Assembly: GCA_012965455.1 (NCBI GenBank)
Contig: DTSG01000553.1
Location: forward strand, 1-21,310
Length of the DNA stretch: 21,310 nucleotides
Source: Planctomycetaceae bacterium
GTDB lineage: Bacteria > Planctomycetota > Planctomycetia > Pirellulales > Pirellulaceae
Reading direction: 5' to 3'
The position numbers were made by a program, and so were the translations under genes. Of the stretch, positions 14,675-21,310 are shown piece by piece (the first letter of the stretch is position 1; each line of letters starts with the position of its first letter). The notes beneath the pieces are model-generated. The model saw only the letters and a list, made by a program, of their open reading frames with translations. It was not told the origin of the DNA and searched no databases.

Positions 14675-16546
14675 ATGATCGTTAAAAAAAGCTATTTTTT
14701 ACTATTTACCGCCCTCGTGATAGTCGCCGGTTGTCGTGATCGCACTCAAGTGACCGTCTCGGATATTCGGCCACGAGAAACTAATTCTGATCACTTGCAA
14801 CAAGCGTTGCAGATAATTGATGACCTGGATGCTACTGATTTTAATCAAGCGACTACCACCAGCATCTTTAATTTCAATCTATGGTCCAAGCTGCATGACG
14901 ATGATCCTCAATGGGTGACTCCCTCGTTAATTAACACGGTTCCAACTGAACTTGCTAGCACTGGATTGGTACAAGCGATTGGTGGTAAGCGATTCATCCC
15001 CTTGGATATTAATTATTTGCATGAAACGAGTTGGTTGCATGCTATTGCCCAGTGGGCTGTAGCTGATGATTTACCGCACCGGATGTTTTGGGAATCCTAT
15101 AAGCCCACCATTGCTGATGAAGTTGCTAGTGAAAAATTGACCAAGGTACTCAAGTTGTTTGACTGGACAGTGCGAAACATACAGCTTGCACCTTTGCTGG
15201 ACTATCCGACGATTCCTGCCAACACAGAGGGACCAGTTAAGATATCCCCCCAACTTGGTTTGCCGGGGCCTGGTTATAGCCGCACCAACCGTCATGTCCT
15301 GACGCTGGGCGTTGGCGATTGGTGGCAGCGTGCACGGATTTTTGTGTTACTCGCGCGGCAGCAAGGCATCGATGTCGTGTTGTTAGGCTTACCTGCTGAG
15401 TTTGGCAAGACAAATCAACCATGGTTAACGGCAGCAATCATTGGCAAGGAACTTTACTTGTTTGATTTTAACAAAGGGTTGCCCGTATTGAATGCAGCCA
15501 AGACTGCAATCGTGACGCTGAAGCAACTCAAGGAGGATGTTGATTTCACACAAACATTATTTCCAGTTGCCCATCAACAGCAACCACAGGAAACTCTTGA
15601 CGGATTGGTAGGGTTGATTGAAGCGGATGTTGTTGCCGTGTCGCATCGCATGGCGATTCTGGAAAAATATCTTACAGGTGAGCGTCAAATGGTCTTGACC
15701 GTGGCGCCGAGCATTATTTCTTTGCGGTTGAGGACTGAGCATCAAATCAATCGGTCAAAAATTTGGCTACCCATTTATGAAGGATATTTATTTGAAGCTG
15801 CGTTGCATGAGAAACTTGTTGCTCAAGATGCAGCCGCGTTGGAATTTGTTTCTTCTACGCGAGACCATTCGTTGTTTCGCGAAGTTCCTCAATTGCGCGA
15901 AGGTCGTTTTAAATTGTTGCGGGGTGTTTTTGATGACGATGAATCGAATTTGGGGGTCAAAGGTGACAACGGTGCCAAGACGTTGATGATGGCGTCACGT
16001 ATCCCGACGAAGCTAATTGAAGGAATGCTAGAAAACGAAGATATTCAGCAAGCACTCGGGTTGTTAAAACCCGCCGATGCTCCAGTTTTTTTGTGGCGGC
16101 AAACATTAGTCGACAAACAACGGACATTTGTGCGAGCCAAGGATTACGCGAGTTTTTATATTGCTATGATTCATATGGAACAGGGGCACTATCAGGATGC
16201 TATCGATTGGTTTGAACGCAGAACGATAATAAATGCCAGTGAGGATACCACAAATGCGGATGGCAAAGAAGATATTCCGTCAGTCAACGCTGCTACAAAC
16301 AACAATGCTCCCGCTGGCCAGCCAATAGTTAATATCCAAGATATTCTCTCCGGTAATTCTCTTACAAACGGAGTCGCTAAGGAGATATCGTTGACACGGT
16401 CTACCTTTCAGGATTTAGCACTATATAATCTTGCTCGGTGTTATGCAGCTTTGGACCAGCAAGCAGCGGCTGCTGAGTTATTACAAGATTCTGAGTCAGA
16501 GCAAAAGACCGGTGATCATCAGTTAGCAAAGTTGTTGCAAGAATAG
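14675..16546 (+). CDS. Lipoprotein with degenerate transglutaminase-like core and TPR-like C-terminus
   Basis: 623 residues. The N-terminus is a lipoprotein signal: KK, a hydrophobic core (YFLLFTALVIVAG) and cysteine C20 in the lipobox VAGC, so the mature protein is probably membrane-anchored in the periplasm. At about 208-280 there is a transglutaminase-like pattern (GVGDWWQRARIFVLLARQQG, then QPWLTAAIIGKELYLFDFNKGLPV) in which the usual Cys before the helix and the His of the next strand are not evident, so enzymatic activity is doubtful. The remainder is helical; residues about 495-520 (YIAMIHMEQGHYQDAIDWFE) and 590-612 (LYNLARCYAALDQQAAAAEL) look like TPR units separated by a low-complexity Asn/Ala insert. 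Similar proteins occur in planctomycetes as uncharacterised families. It is 36 bases behind kdsA and is the last plus-strand gene before a convergent gene only nine bases away. Confidence 0.7.
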   Translation: MIVKKSYFLLFTALVIVAGCRDRTQVTVSDIRPRETNSDHLQQALQIIDDLDATDFNQATTTSIFNFNLWSKLHDDDPQWVTPSLINTVPTELASTGLVQAIGGKRFIPLDINYLHETSWLHAIAQWAVADDLPHRMFWESYKPTIADEVASEKLTKVLKLFDWTVRNIQLAPLLDYPTIPANTEGPVKISPQLGLPGPGYSRTNRHVLTLGVGDWWQRARIFVLLARQQGIDVVLLGLPAEFGKTNQPWLTAAIIGKELYLFDFNKGLPVLNAAKTAIVTLKQLKEDVDFTQTLFPVAHQQQPQETLDGLVGLIEADVVAVSHRMAILEKYLTGERQMVLTVAPSIISLRLRTEHQINRSKIWLPIYEGYLFEAALHEKLVAQDAAALEFVSSTRDHSLFREVPQLREGRFKLLRGVFDDDESNLGVKGDNGAKTLMMASRIPTKLIEGMLENEDIQQALGLLKPADAPVFLWRQTLVDKQRTFVRAKDYASFYIAMIHMEQGHYQDAIDWFERRTIINASEDTTNADGKEDIPSVNAATNNNAPAGQPIVNIQDILSGNSLTNGVAKEISLTRSTFQDLALYNLARCYAALDQQAAAAELLQDSESEQKTGDHQLAKLLQE

Positions 16547-16555
16547 CTTAACAGA

Positions 16556-17512
16556 TTACGCTTCTTGGTCTTCCAGAAATGTTTGCGGAACGAGCAGTCG
16601 CAGGCGGCCATTTATTGTTGTTACGGTGATGGGCAACGATGTGCAGGGGTCACCGTCAATTTGGACAACAACTCGATCTTGAGTGTCCGCATGGATTCTG
16701 AATGATTTTGCCTGTCGCGTAATGTAGTCTTTGCTACGCGGATGAGTGGACCACCAGAGCTGCCAGAAATATTTCAATCCGTGCAGAAGCCCAGGTTTGA
16801 CGAATCCACAAGCGTCAAGTTTGCCGTCGGTGGGATCGGCATTGGGTGCAATCATCAGCTTTAGTGCGTATTGGCGAATGTTCATGACGAATAGAAAACG
16901 AGCGTCGAACGAATTTTGTTCATCAGCAAGGTCTTGAACAAACATTTTGGGATAGCGGTACTTCCAGATGGCGGTCAGGACTGGAATGAAATATGAGAAT
17001 TTGGTGATGTGACCTTTCCGACGATTCGCTAATCGCTCGGCTATATCGCCATCAAAACCGCATCCGACCATCAAAGCAAACAAAAACTTCTCGCCCGCAT
17101 CATTTGTGACTTGTCCCGCATCCATCGGAATAACTTGCCCGTGCTCGATCAGATCAGCGACGAACTCGGGATCAGCTTTTATCCCGAGATATTTAGCAAG
17201 CACATTTTCGGTGCCTTGCGGAAAGATGCAGATGTTAGTTTCTTTGTTAAGAGTATTTAGTAACAGTGATAATGTGCCGTCGCCGCCGACGCTGATAACG
17301 GTTCGCAGGTCGCCACTAGCTTGTTTTTGGGAGGCGATAAACTGGATCTGATCGATGTCGGTCTCAATGACAGCTTGGAAGCCACGATCGTCTAGTATGG
17401 CAGCGAGTTTTTTAGCCAATTTACCGCTGGAGCCGCGTCCTGCTTTGGGGTTGAGCGAAATCAATACGAATCGAGCCGCAGGGTCAATTGATTGTGCTGT
17501 ACGAGTCATCAT
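16556..17512 (-). CDS. Diacylglycerol kinase-family lipid kinase (YegS/DgkB type)
   Basis: 318 residues, normal for the family. The N-terminal nucleotide-binding domain has SLNPKAGRGSSGK at about 19-31, the signature VGGDGTLSLLLNTL with GGDGT at 76-80, and FPQGTENVLAKYLG, the nucleotide-contacting P-x-GT-x-N motif. The C-terminal beta-sandwich includes MDAGQV, VGCGFDGDIAERL and DGKLDACGFVKPG, ending with VQIDGDP. Members phosphorylate diacylglycerol or related lipids such as sphingosine at the inner membrane surface; the exact substrate cannot be told from sequence. Two consecutive ATG codons (17512 and 17509) are possible starts, and no strong ribosome binding site precedes them. The gene converges with the lipoprotein gene with a 9-base gap and diverges from the long non-coding region. 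Confidence 0.9.
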   Translation of the reverse strand: MMTRTAQSIDPAARFVLISLNPKAGRGSSGKLAKKLAAILDDRGFQAVIETDIDQIQFIASQKQASGDLRTVISVGGDGTLSLLLNTLNKETNICIFPQGTENVLAKYLGIKADPEFVADLIEHGQVIPMDAGQVTNDAGEKFLFALMVGCGFDGDIAERLANRRKGHITKFSYFIPVLTAIWKYRYPKMFVQDLADEQNSFDARFLFVMNIRQYALKLMIAPNADPTDGKLDACGFVKPGLLHGLKYFWQLWWSTHPRSKDYITRQAKSFRIHADTQDRVVVQIDGDPCTSLPITVTTINGRLRLLVPQTFLEDQEA

Positions 17513-17797
17513 TTGAAGTTAAAGAACTTGTTTTAACACTACTAATAGAGGAGAAAACTACCGCGATGAAGTGTATGAAAGTGGATGTGTTTAATATGTA
17601 CACATGTCTGTTTATACCACACATATGCAGGTGATTGTTTTGTGTGCATGGGAAGTAAGGGGGCAATAGGAAATTGTTATAGACGTTTCTTAAAACAACT
17701 AAATACAGCTAAAAACATCGGATTTTAGGTGTATTAGTCGGTTTTGGGGCGTTGCTGTTTGCTCGATTTCAAAATTTTTGTCGCGCGGCGGTTTTTT

Positions 17798-17826
17798 TTG
17801 GCATAAGACGTGCATTTAGATATCTT
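17798..17826 (+). promoter_or_regulatory. Putative promoter of the structured RNA candidate
   Basis: TTGGCA (17798-17803) and TATCTT (17821-17826) are separated by exactly 17 bases. A start near 17833 would give a transcript of about 180-185 bases ending at the U-run at 18007-18014. Confidence 0.35.
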
Positions 17827-17832
17827 TCGTTA

Positions 17833-18014
17833 GCTTGTTGCTGACAAGAGATCTTACATTGACTCGAATTGATTGTTTTGAATCGGGTTAACCGTGAGAT
17901 TGTTCAAACACGCGAGGTTTGGGCGCTTAATTTACTGGCTTGAGTTTTAGTTGCCCCTGGCTCATCCAGTTGACTGACATTGTCGTTGGTCGGTGCCCAA
18001 ACCTCGTTCTTTTT
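17833..18014 (+). ncRNA. Candidate structured non-coding RNA with a three-way junction
   Basis: Nested perfect or near-perfect helices fill this non-coding stretch. A 5' hairpin pairs CTTGT (17834-17838) with ACAAG (17844-17848). A second stem-loop pairs TTGACTCGA (17859-17867) with TCGGGTTAA (17883-17891), extended by CTTAC/GTGAG (17853-17857 with 17894-17898). A 12-bp closing helix pairs CGAGGTTTGGGC (17913-17924) with GCCCAAACCTCG (17995-18006) and encloses two arms: ACTGG/CCAGT plus TGAG/CTCA (17934-17970), and GACTGAC/GTTGGTC (17972-17991). TTCTTTTT follows the closing helix directly, like an intrinsic terminator. I considered 5S rRNA, 6S RNA, SRP RNA and hammerhead; none of their conserved sequences is visible. 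The class is unknown and pairing was done by eye. Confidence 0.5.
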
Positions 18015-18177
18015 ATGCGCGGTAATGATTTGAGCACTGCAGGTGAAGATCCACCCTCCCCAACTGCTTAATTGTGATGCTAGTCTTAGTCTGCGAATTG
18101 GTGTGGTTGATCAATTTTTACTGCGGAACTCACGAAAGGCATAATTCTTTATATGTTTATTTTATTGTACGCGTTTT

Positions 18178-18213
18178 AACACCGTTGACGAGTTTAAACC
18201 GGTGTTCTAAAGT
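18178..18213 (+). promoter_or_regulatory. tRNA-Thr promoter inside an inverted repeat
   Basis: TTGACG (18185-18190) and TAAAGT (18208-18213) are 17 bases apart, placing transcription start about 20 bases before the tRNA at 18243. The -35 box and spacer are enclosed by a perfect 7-base inverted repeat, AACACCG (18178-18184) and CGGTGTT (18200-18206), which could be an operator or chance. Confidence 0.5.
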
Positions 18214-18242
18214 GGTGGTTTCCCCTGCATAAATGGGATGTT

Positions 18243-18316
18243 GCCAGCGTAGCTTCAATTGGCAGAGCACCGCATTCGTAATGCGGGGGTTACGGGTTCG
18301 ATTCCCGTCGCTGGCT
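18243..18316 (+). tRNA. tRNA-Thr, anticodon CGT
   Basis: A 74-nt cloverleaf with all arms paired. The acceptor stem is GCCAGCG/CGCTGGC, then T8 A9, the D arm GCTT CAATTGGCA GAGC, the anticodon arm CCGCA TTCGTAA TGCGG with anticodon CGT (reads ACG), the variable loop GGGTT, and the T arm ACGGG TTCGATT CCCGT. The discriminator base is T and CCA is not encoded. It lies 57 bases before the alpha-CTD protein gene, with no terminator between, so the two may share a transcript. Confidence 0.96.
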
Positions 18317-18359
18317 CTGTTGCGAGCCGTTGCACGTTAGCATTACAAAGATACTTTAC

Positions 18360-18364
18360 AGGAG
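18360..18364 (+). promoter_or_regulatory. Shine-Dalgarno of the TPR/alpha-CTD gene
   Basis: AGGAG lies nine bases before the ATG at 18374, the best ribosome binding site in the window, and fixes the start codon. Confidence 0.75.
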
Positions 18365-18373
18365 TTTCCTTCC

Positions 18374-19696
18374 ATGGCGATGATTACGGATTTTGATATT
18401 AAGTCCCTAGTTTGTGACAATTCCAGCTTTGGTCCAAACGAGATCAAAATGATAGCTGGTGCCATAACCGAAGATTTTTCACAGTATGCCATTTTGCGAG
18501 ACGCAGTTGCTGAGCTTGAAATTGGTGAAGACTTAACACCCGCGAGCACAGTGCGCCTGGGTGTTTGTTATTATTTGCTTGGCCGTTTCACCCGCGCTAT
18601 CGAAACATTAGCTGAATCTGACAAAGGTGCTCTTTCGTATTTTTACATTGGTCGCAGTCATTTCGCGTTAGAAGATAACGCAGCGGCAATTGAAAATTAT
18701 GATTTGGCAGAACGATTTGGTTATGACCGAGGCATTTGTGTCTTAGCCAAGGTTGAAGCGTTACGAAACAGTGGCGACTTTGACGGCGCTTTACAAGGCC
18801 TAGAGTCGCTTGACGGTGCCATCATGCAAGAAGCGGATTACGCGTATCAATATGGCGAAACCGTTGCTGCGAGCCGAGGCGCTTCTGAGTTAGTGGTAGA
18901 GTGGTTTGAACGAGCCGTTAAAGCAGATGACACGCATGCCGGCGCATTGTTCGGTTTGGCCCGTGAAAACGATCGCCGCGGAAATGATGAAGTCGCGATG
19001 GATTATTACCGTCGTAGTTCAATGTCCTTCCCTTCACACGTTGGTTCATTACTAAACTTAGGCTTGCTGTATGAAGATCACGCGCAATATGATCGAGCTC
19101 AACAATGTTACCGCCGAATATTGGAAGTATTTCCTACTCATCCCAAAGCGTCACTGTTCCTGAAGGATGCAGAAGCGTCGGATGATCAGTTCTTTGATCT
19201 TGAAGCTGAAAAAGCACAGGATCGAATGTCTCAAATATTGAATATACCGGTTACTGATTTCGAACTTTCGGTTCGCAGTCGTAACTGCCTTGCCAACATG
19301 GGTGTTGAAACTCTTGGTGACTTAGCACGAACGAGCGAGCAGGAATTACTTGGTAGTAAGAATTTCGGTGAAACCTCGCTGATTGAAATCCGAGATATGC
19401 TCACTTCCAAAGGCTTGTCCTTAGGTCAGCTGGCACACGAGGGACGTCCTGAGCCAACTGTCGACCGCAGTCAACTCTCGCCAGAAGAAGCAGCTGTTTA
19501 CGACCGTCCAATTTCAGATTTGAATTTGTCGGTGCGTGCGCGCAAATGCATGGTTCGCTTACGTATGAACACCATTGGCGAGTTACTTCGCAAGACGGGC
19601 GATGAAATGCTTGAATGCAAGAATTTCGGTGTCACGAGTTTGAATGAAGTACGAGAAAAACTTGAAATTCACGGTTTGAAACTGCGTGGCGATTGA
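18374..19696 (+). CDS. TPR protein with two tandem RNA polymerase alpha C-terminal-like domains
   Basis: 440 residues, no signal peptide, acidic. Residues about 55-270 are TPR-like helical repeats (for example YFYIGRSHFALEDNAAAIEN, and SLLNLGLLYEDHAQYDRAQQ near 215). Residues about 291-350 resemble the E. coli RNA polymerase alpha C-terminal domain: VTDFELSVRSRNCL, then GDLARTSEQELL, KNFGETSLIEI and SKGLSLG. A second copy at about 378-440 reads ISDLNLSVRARKCM, GELLRKTGDEML, KNFGVTSLNEV and HGLKL. Relative to E. coli alpha, R265, C269, G296, S299 and E302 are kept in both copies, N268 is kept only in the first (Lys in the second), and K298 is Thr in both. The alpha N-terminal assembly domain is absent, so it is not RpoA. 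It may bind DNA, transcription factors or polymerase; the function is unknown. Such proteins are annotated in planctomycetes. Confidence 0.88.
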   Translation: MAMITDFDIKSLVCDNSSFGPNEIKMIAGAITEDFSQYAILRDAVAELEIGEDLTPASTVRLGVCYYLLGRFTRAIETLAESDKGALSYFYIGRSHFALEDNAAAIENYDLAERFGYDRGICVLAKVEALRNSGDFDGALQGLESLDGAIMQEADYAYQYGETVAASRGASELVVEWFERAVKADDTHAGALFGLARENDRRGNDEVAMDYYRRSSMSFPSHVGSLLNLGLLYEDHAQYDRAQQCYRRILEVFPTHPKASLFLKDAEASDDQFFDLEAEKAQDRMSQILNIPVTDFELSVRSRNCLANMGVETLGDLARTSEQELLGSKNFGETSLIEIRDMLTSKGLSLGQLAHEGRPEPTVDRSQLSPEEAAVYDRPISDLNLSVRARKCMVRLRMNTIGELLRKTGDEMLECKNFGVTSLNEVREKLEIHGLKLRGD

Positions 19697-19701
19697 TCTC
19701 T

Positions 19702-19728
19702 CCCAAGTAGGTTGAGGTTATTCTTGGG
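19702..19728 (+). terminator. Possible terminator behind the TPR/alpha-CTD gene
   Basis: CCCAAG (19702-19707) and CTTGGG (19723-19728) form a 6-bp stem, plus one wobble pair, around a 15-base loop, five bases after the stop codon. The sequence that follows (GCTGCAGTTTATCTGTTCTTC) is U-rich but has no uninterrupted run, so the hairpin is a weak or partial terminator. Confidence 0.3.
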
Positions 19729-19794
19729 GCTGCAGTTTATCTGTTCTTCTGTATATTTCGTTGGTGGAAACCACTTCCGCTATCAAGATGAATT

Positions 19795-20940
19795 ATGACT
19801 TCACCAGAAACCACAAGCTCTGACAGCGTTAGCCCCGTTGGTTTTAGTTTTGAAGTGTTGACGCAAGATCCAAACAGTGCCGCGCGGCGCAGTGTCTTAA
19901 CCACTCCTCATGGTTGCGTGCAGTTGCCAACATTTATGCCCGTGGGGACGCAAGCCACGGTCAAGGGGTTAGCGATTGATCAAGTACAGGCAACGGGCGC
20001 TGAAATGCTGCTGGCAAATACGTATCACTTGTCGTTGCGACCTGGTGAAGACATCGTCGAGCAGCTAGGTGGTCTGCACGCCATGATGCAATGGGATGGT
20101 CCGATCCTTACTGATAGTGGCGGCTTTCAGCTATTCTCGTTAGCAAAAATGTGTCAGGTGACCGAACAAGGCGCAATTTTTAAATCGCACATTGACGGTT
20201 CCACGCTGGAGTTAACTCCGGAAAAATCGACTCATATCCAAGAGACATTAGGGTCTGATATTGCGATGGTCTTGGATCACTTGGTTGCGTTGCCCAACGA
20301 AAAATCTGTGATCCGGGCAGCCTGTGAGCGTTCCATACGCTGGGCACAACGCTGTCAAATTGCAGCGCGCAGTACGCAGCAAATTCAATTTGCGATCGTG
20401 CAAGGCGGCTTAGACGAAACGTTACGAGTGTGGTGTGCCGAGGAGTTGGCAGGCTCGGATTTCTTTGGGTACGCAGTGGGAGGATTGAGTGTTGGTGAGC
20501 CTCCGGCGGAAATGTACCGGATATTGGATGCTACCTGCCCTGCTCTGCCAGTTGACTGCCCGCGTTATCTGATGGGAGTCGGACGTCCGCAAGATTTACT
20601 CGAGGGCATTCGTCGTGGCATCGATATGTTTGATTGTGTGATGCCAACTCGCAACGGCCGCAATGCGATGGCCTTCACCGATCAAGGACCACTTAAGCTG
20701 CGAAACGCCAAGCACCGCGCGGATAAATCACCAATAGATACGGACTGTCCTTGTTTGGCGTGCCGACATAGTCGAGGTTACATTCGCCATTTGTTTCAGA
20801 GTGGTGAGATGTTGGGTCCGATTTTGCTGTCACATCACAACTTGACGTATTATCAACGACTGTTGACAGCTGCTCGCGCAGCCATTGAAGCGGATGACTT
20901 TGAGGCCTTTTACCAGAAAAAAATGGCTGCTTGGGGATAA
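19795..20940 (+). CDS. tgt: tRNA-guanine transglycosylase (queuine/preQ1 tRNA-ribosyltransferase)
   Basis: 381 residues, the standard bacterial length. Motifs: FMPVGTQATVKGL near 47, ANTYHLSLRPG near 74, LTDSGGFQLFSL with D107 (the base-binding Asp), YAVGGLSVGE near 226, GIDMFDCVMPTRNGR with the nucleophile D280, and the zinc site CPCLACRH (C318, C320, C323) completed by H347 or H348 in LLSHHNL. The enzyme exchanges guanine-34 of GUN-anticodon tRNAs for preQ1 (most bacteria) or queuine. At the place of the preQ1-contacting cysteine (C158 in Zymomonas, motif FDECTPYP) this protein has LDHLVALP, that is L163. The start at 19795 gives a 15-residue variable N-terminus; an ATG at 19788 is out of frame. 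The following partial gene matches yajC, the usual neighbour. Confidence 0.96.
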   Translation: MTSPETTSSDSVSPVGFSFEVLTQDPNSAARRSVLTTPHGCVQLPTFMPVGTQATVKGLAIDQVQATGAEMLLANTYHLSLRPGEDIVEQLGGLHAMMQWDGPILTDSGGFQLFSLAKMCQVTEQGAIFKSHIDGSTLELTPEKSTHIQETLGSDIAMVLDHLVALPNEKSVIRAACERSIRWAQRCQIAARSTQQIQFAIVQGGLDETLRVWCAEELAGSDFFGYAVGGLSVGEPPAEMYRILDATCPALPVDCPRYLMGVGRPQDLLEGIRRGIDMFDCVMPTRNGRNAMAFTDQGPLKLRNAKHRADKSPIDTDCPCLACRHSRGYIRHLFQSGEMLGPILLSHHNLTYYQRLLTAARAAIEADDFEAFYQKKMAAWG

Positions 20941-21066
20941 CTCTAAGAACTTCGCTCTAGAATGGGCGAAAAGTAGAAAAAACTCACTAAAAGAAGGGAA
21001 TCGCCTCGCCGCATTGATTGCTCTCCCTTGTCGGTAATTACCAATGAATCTAAGATACTCGGATAG

Positions 21067-21078
21067 CGCAAATTTGCG
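21067..21078. promoter_or_regulatory. 12-bp perfect palindrome upstream of the probable yajC
   Basis: CGCAAATTTGCG is perfectly symmetrical and lies about 140 bases before the start at 21217, in the 276-base gap behind tgt. A second inverted repeat, CTAGCC AC GGCTAG, lies about 20-35 bases before that start. Either may be an operator; no regulator is identifiable and chance cannot be excluded. Confidence 0.25.
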
Positions 21079-21216
21079 TATTTCGTATGGGATTGTTGAT
21101 TTTCACTAAGCGGTGTCAATGACGTTGCTATGGTTTTCTTGTAGCGAGACTCAACAACTTCATTTTTTTATTACTAGGTTTTGGCTAGCCACGGCTAGTG
21201 AATATTAGGCACGATA

Positions 21217-21310
21217 ATGATAATGACGTTAAAAATACTCGCTTTTGATTTGCAGTGGTTGCTACTCGGACAAGCGGCTGATGGTGAAGTTCCTAAGCCC
21301 GCTGAAAATG
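21217..21310 (+). CDS. yajC: Probable start of yajC (Sec translocase accessory subunit), cut by the window end
   Basis: An open frame begins with ATG at 21217 (a second ATG two codons later) and stays open for 31 codons to the window edge. The first residues read MIMTLKILAFDLQWLLLGQA, followed by ADGEVPKPAEN, a short hydrophobic start then a polar Ala/Pro-rich linker, as found before the membrane helix in planctomycete-type YajC proteins. The call rests mainly on position: tgt is followed by yajC and secD/secF in many bacteria. YajC is a small inner-membrane protein associated with SecDF. No diagnostic YajC motif is reached within the window, so a different small membrane or exported protein remains possible. 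The ribosome binding site is weak. Confidence 0.45.
   Translation, partial: MIMTLKILAFDLQWLLLGQAADGEVPKPAEN

Larger units (their letters stand above)
17513..18242. other. 730-base region without a convincing protein gene
   Basis: This stretch separates the lipid kinase start from tRNA-Thr. Bases 17513-17797 are AT-rich and contain leader sequence of the kinase; I see nothing clear beyond a 22-codon open frame at 17566-17634. Bases 17798-18014 contain a putative promoter and a strongly structured RNA candidate. Bases 18015-18177 hold no feature I recognise, and 18178-18213 contain the tRNA-Thr promoter within an inverted repeat. Confidence 0.7.

Noticed and set aside
17566..17634. 22-codon open frame preceded by GAGGAG
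   Set aside because: The spacing to the purine-rich motif is about 12 bases, the peptide resembles nothing known, and frames of this length are expected by chance in AT-rich DNA.
17484..17666. 60-residue minus-strand frame overlapping the lipid kinase start
   Set aside because: It overlaps a well-supported gene in another frame, has unusual His/Ser-rich composition and no ribosome binding site.
17911..18014. 5S rRNA as identity of the three-way-junction RNA
   Set aside because: The topology is similar, but the conserved 5S segments (such as the CCGAAC region) are absent and the arms do not match in length.
18374..19696. Annotation as RNA polymerase alpha subunit (RpoA)
   Set aside because: The N-terminal assembly and beta/beta' binding domain is absent; TPR-like repeats occupy that part instead.

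Overview
The window looks like chromosomal DNA from a planctomycete, most likely of the Pirellulales type, with a fairly balanced to slightly AT-rich base composition. The assignment is inference from gene content. The main evidence is a TPR protein carrying two RNA polymerase alpha C-terminal-like domains, a DUF1080 (3-keto-disaccharide hydrolase) secreted protein, a GH10-like protein lacking the catalytic glutamates, and a lipoprotein with a degenerate transglutaminase-like core. A Rieske/cytochrome b gene pair whose cytochrome b ends in a di-heme cytochrome c, and a kdsA gene pointing to an LPS-type outer membrane, fit the same picture. I see no mobile element, phage gene or CRISPR array; the window reads as a mosaic of housekeeping and lineage-specific genes.

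Layout. (1) 1-3217, plus strand: cofactor and nucleotide genes. These are the 3' end of larB (nickel-pincer cofactor from nicotinic acid adenine dinucleotide), nnrD (repair of hydrated NAD(P)H), ribF (FMN/FAD synthesis) and an nrnA-like DHH phosphoesterase. (2) 3411-5987: a two-gene quinol:cytochrome c oxidoreductase module, Rieske protein plus cytochrome b-di-heme c fusion. (3) 6106-7713, minus strand: glycyl-tRNA synthetase, followed by a minus-strand tRNA-Gln(CTG). (4) 8133-10803: an FHA-GAF-PP2C signalling phosphatase and purC. (5) 10943-13638: a secreted DUF1080 protein and a GH10-like pseudo-enzyme candidate. (6) 13802-16546: metal-dependent kdsA and a large lipoprotein, converging on a minus-strand lipid kinase (16556-17512). 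(7) 17513-18242: a long non-coding stretch holding a strong candidate structured RNA (about 17833-18014) and the promoter of tRNA-Thr(CGT). (8) 18374-20940: the TPR/tandem alpha-CTD protein and tgt. The window ends in the probable start of yajC, matching the widespread tgt-yajC-sec order.

Most interesting points: the stand-alone tandem alpha-CTD protein directly downstream of a tRNA; the three-way-junction RNA candidate; the cytochrome b-c fusion with b6f-like heme spacing; the GH10 fold without catalytic glutamates; and a TGT in which the preQ1-contacting cysteine is leucine. Several hairpins and palindromes in gene leaders may be regulatory but were only paired by eye.
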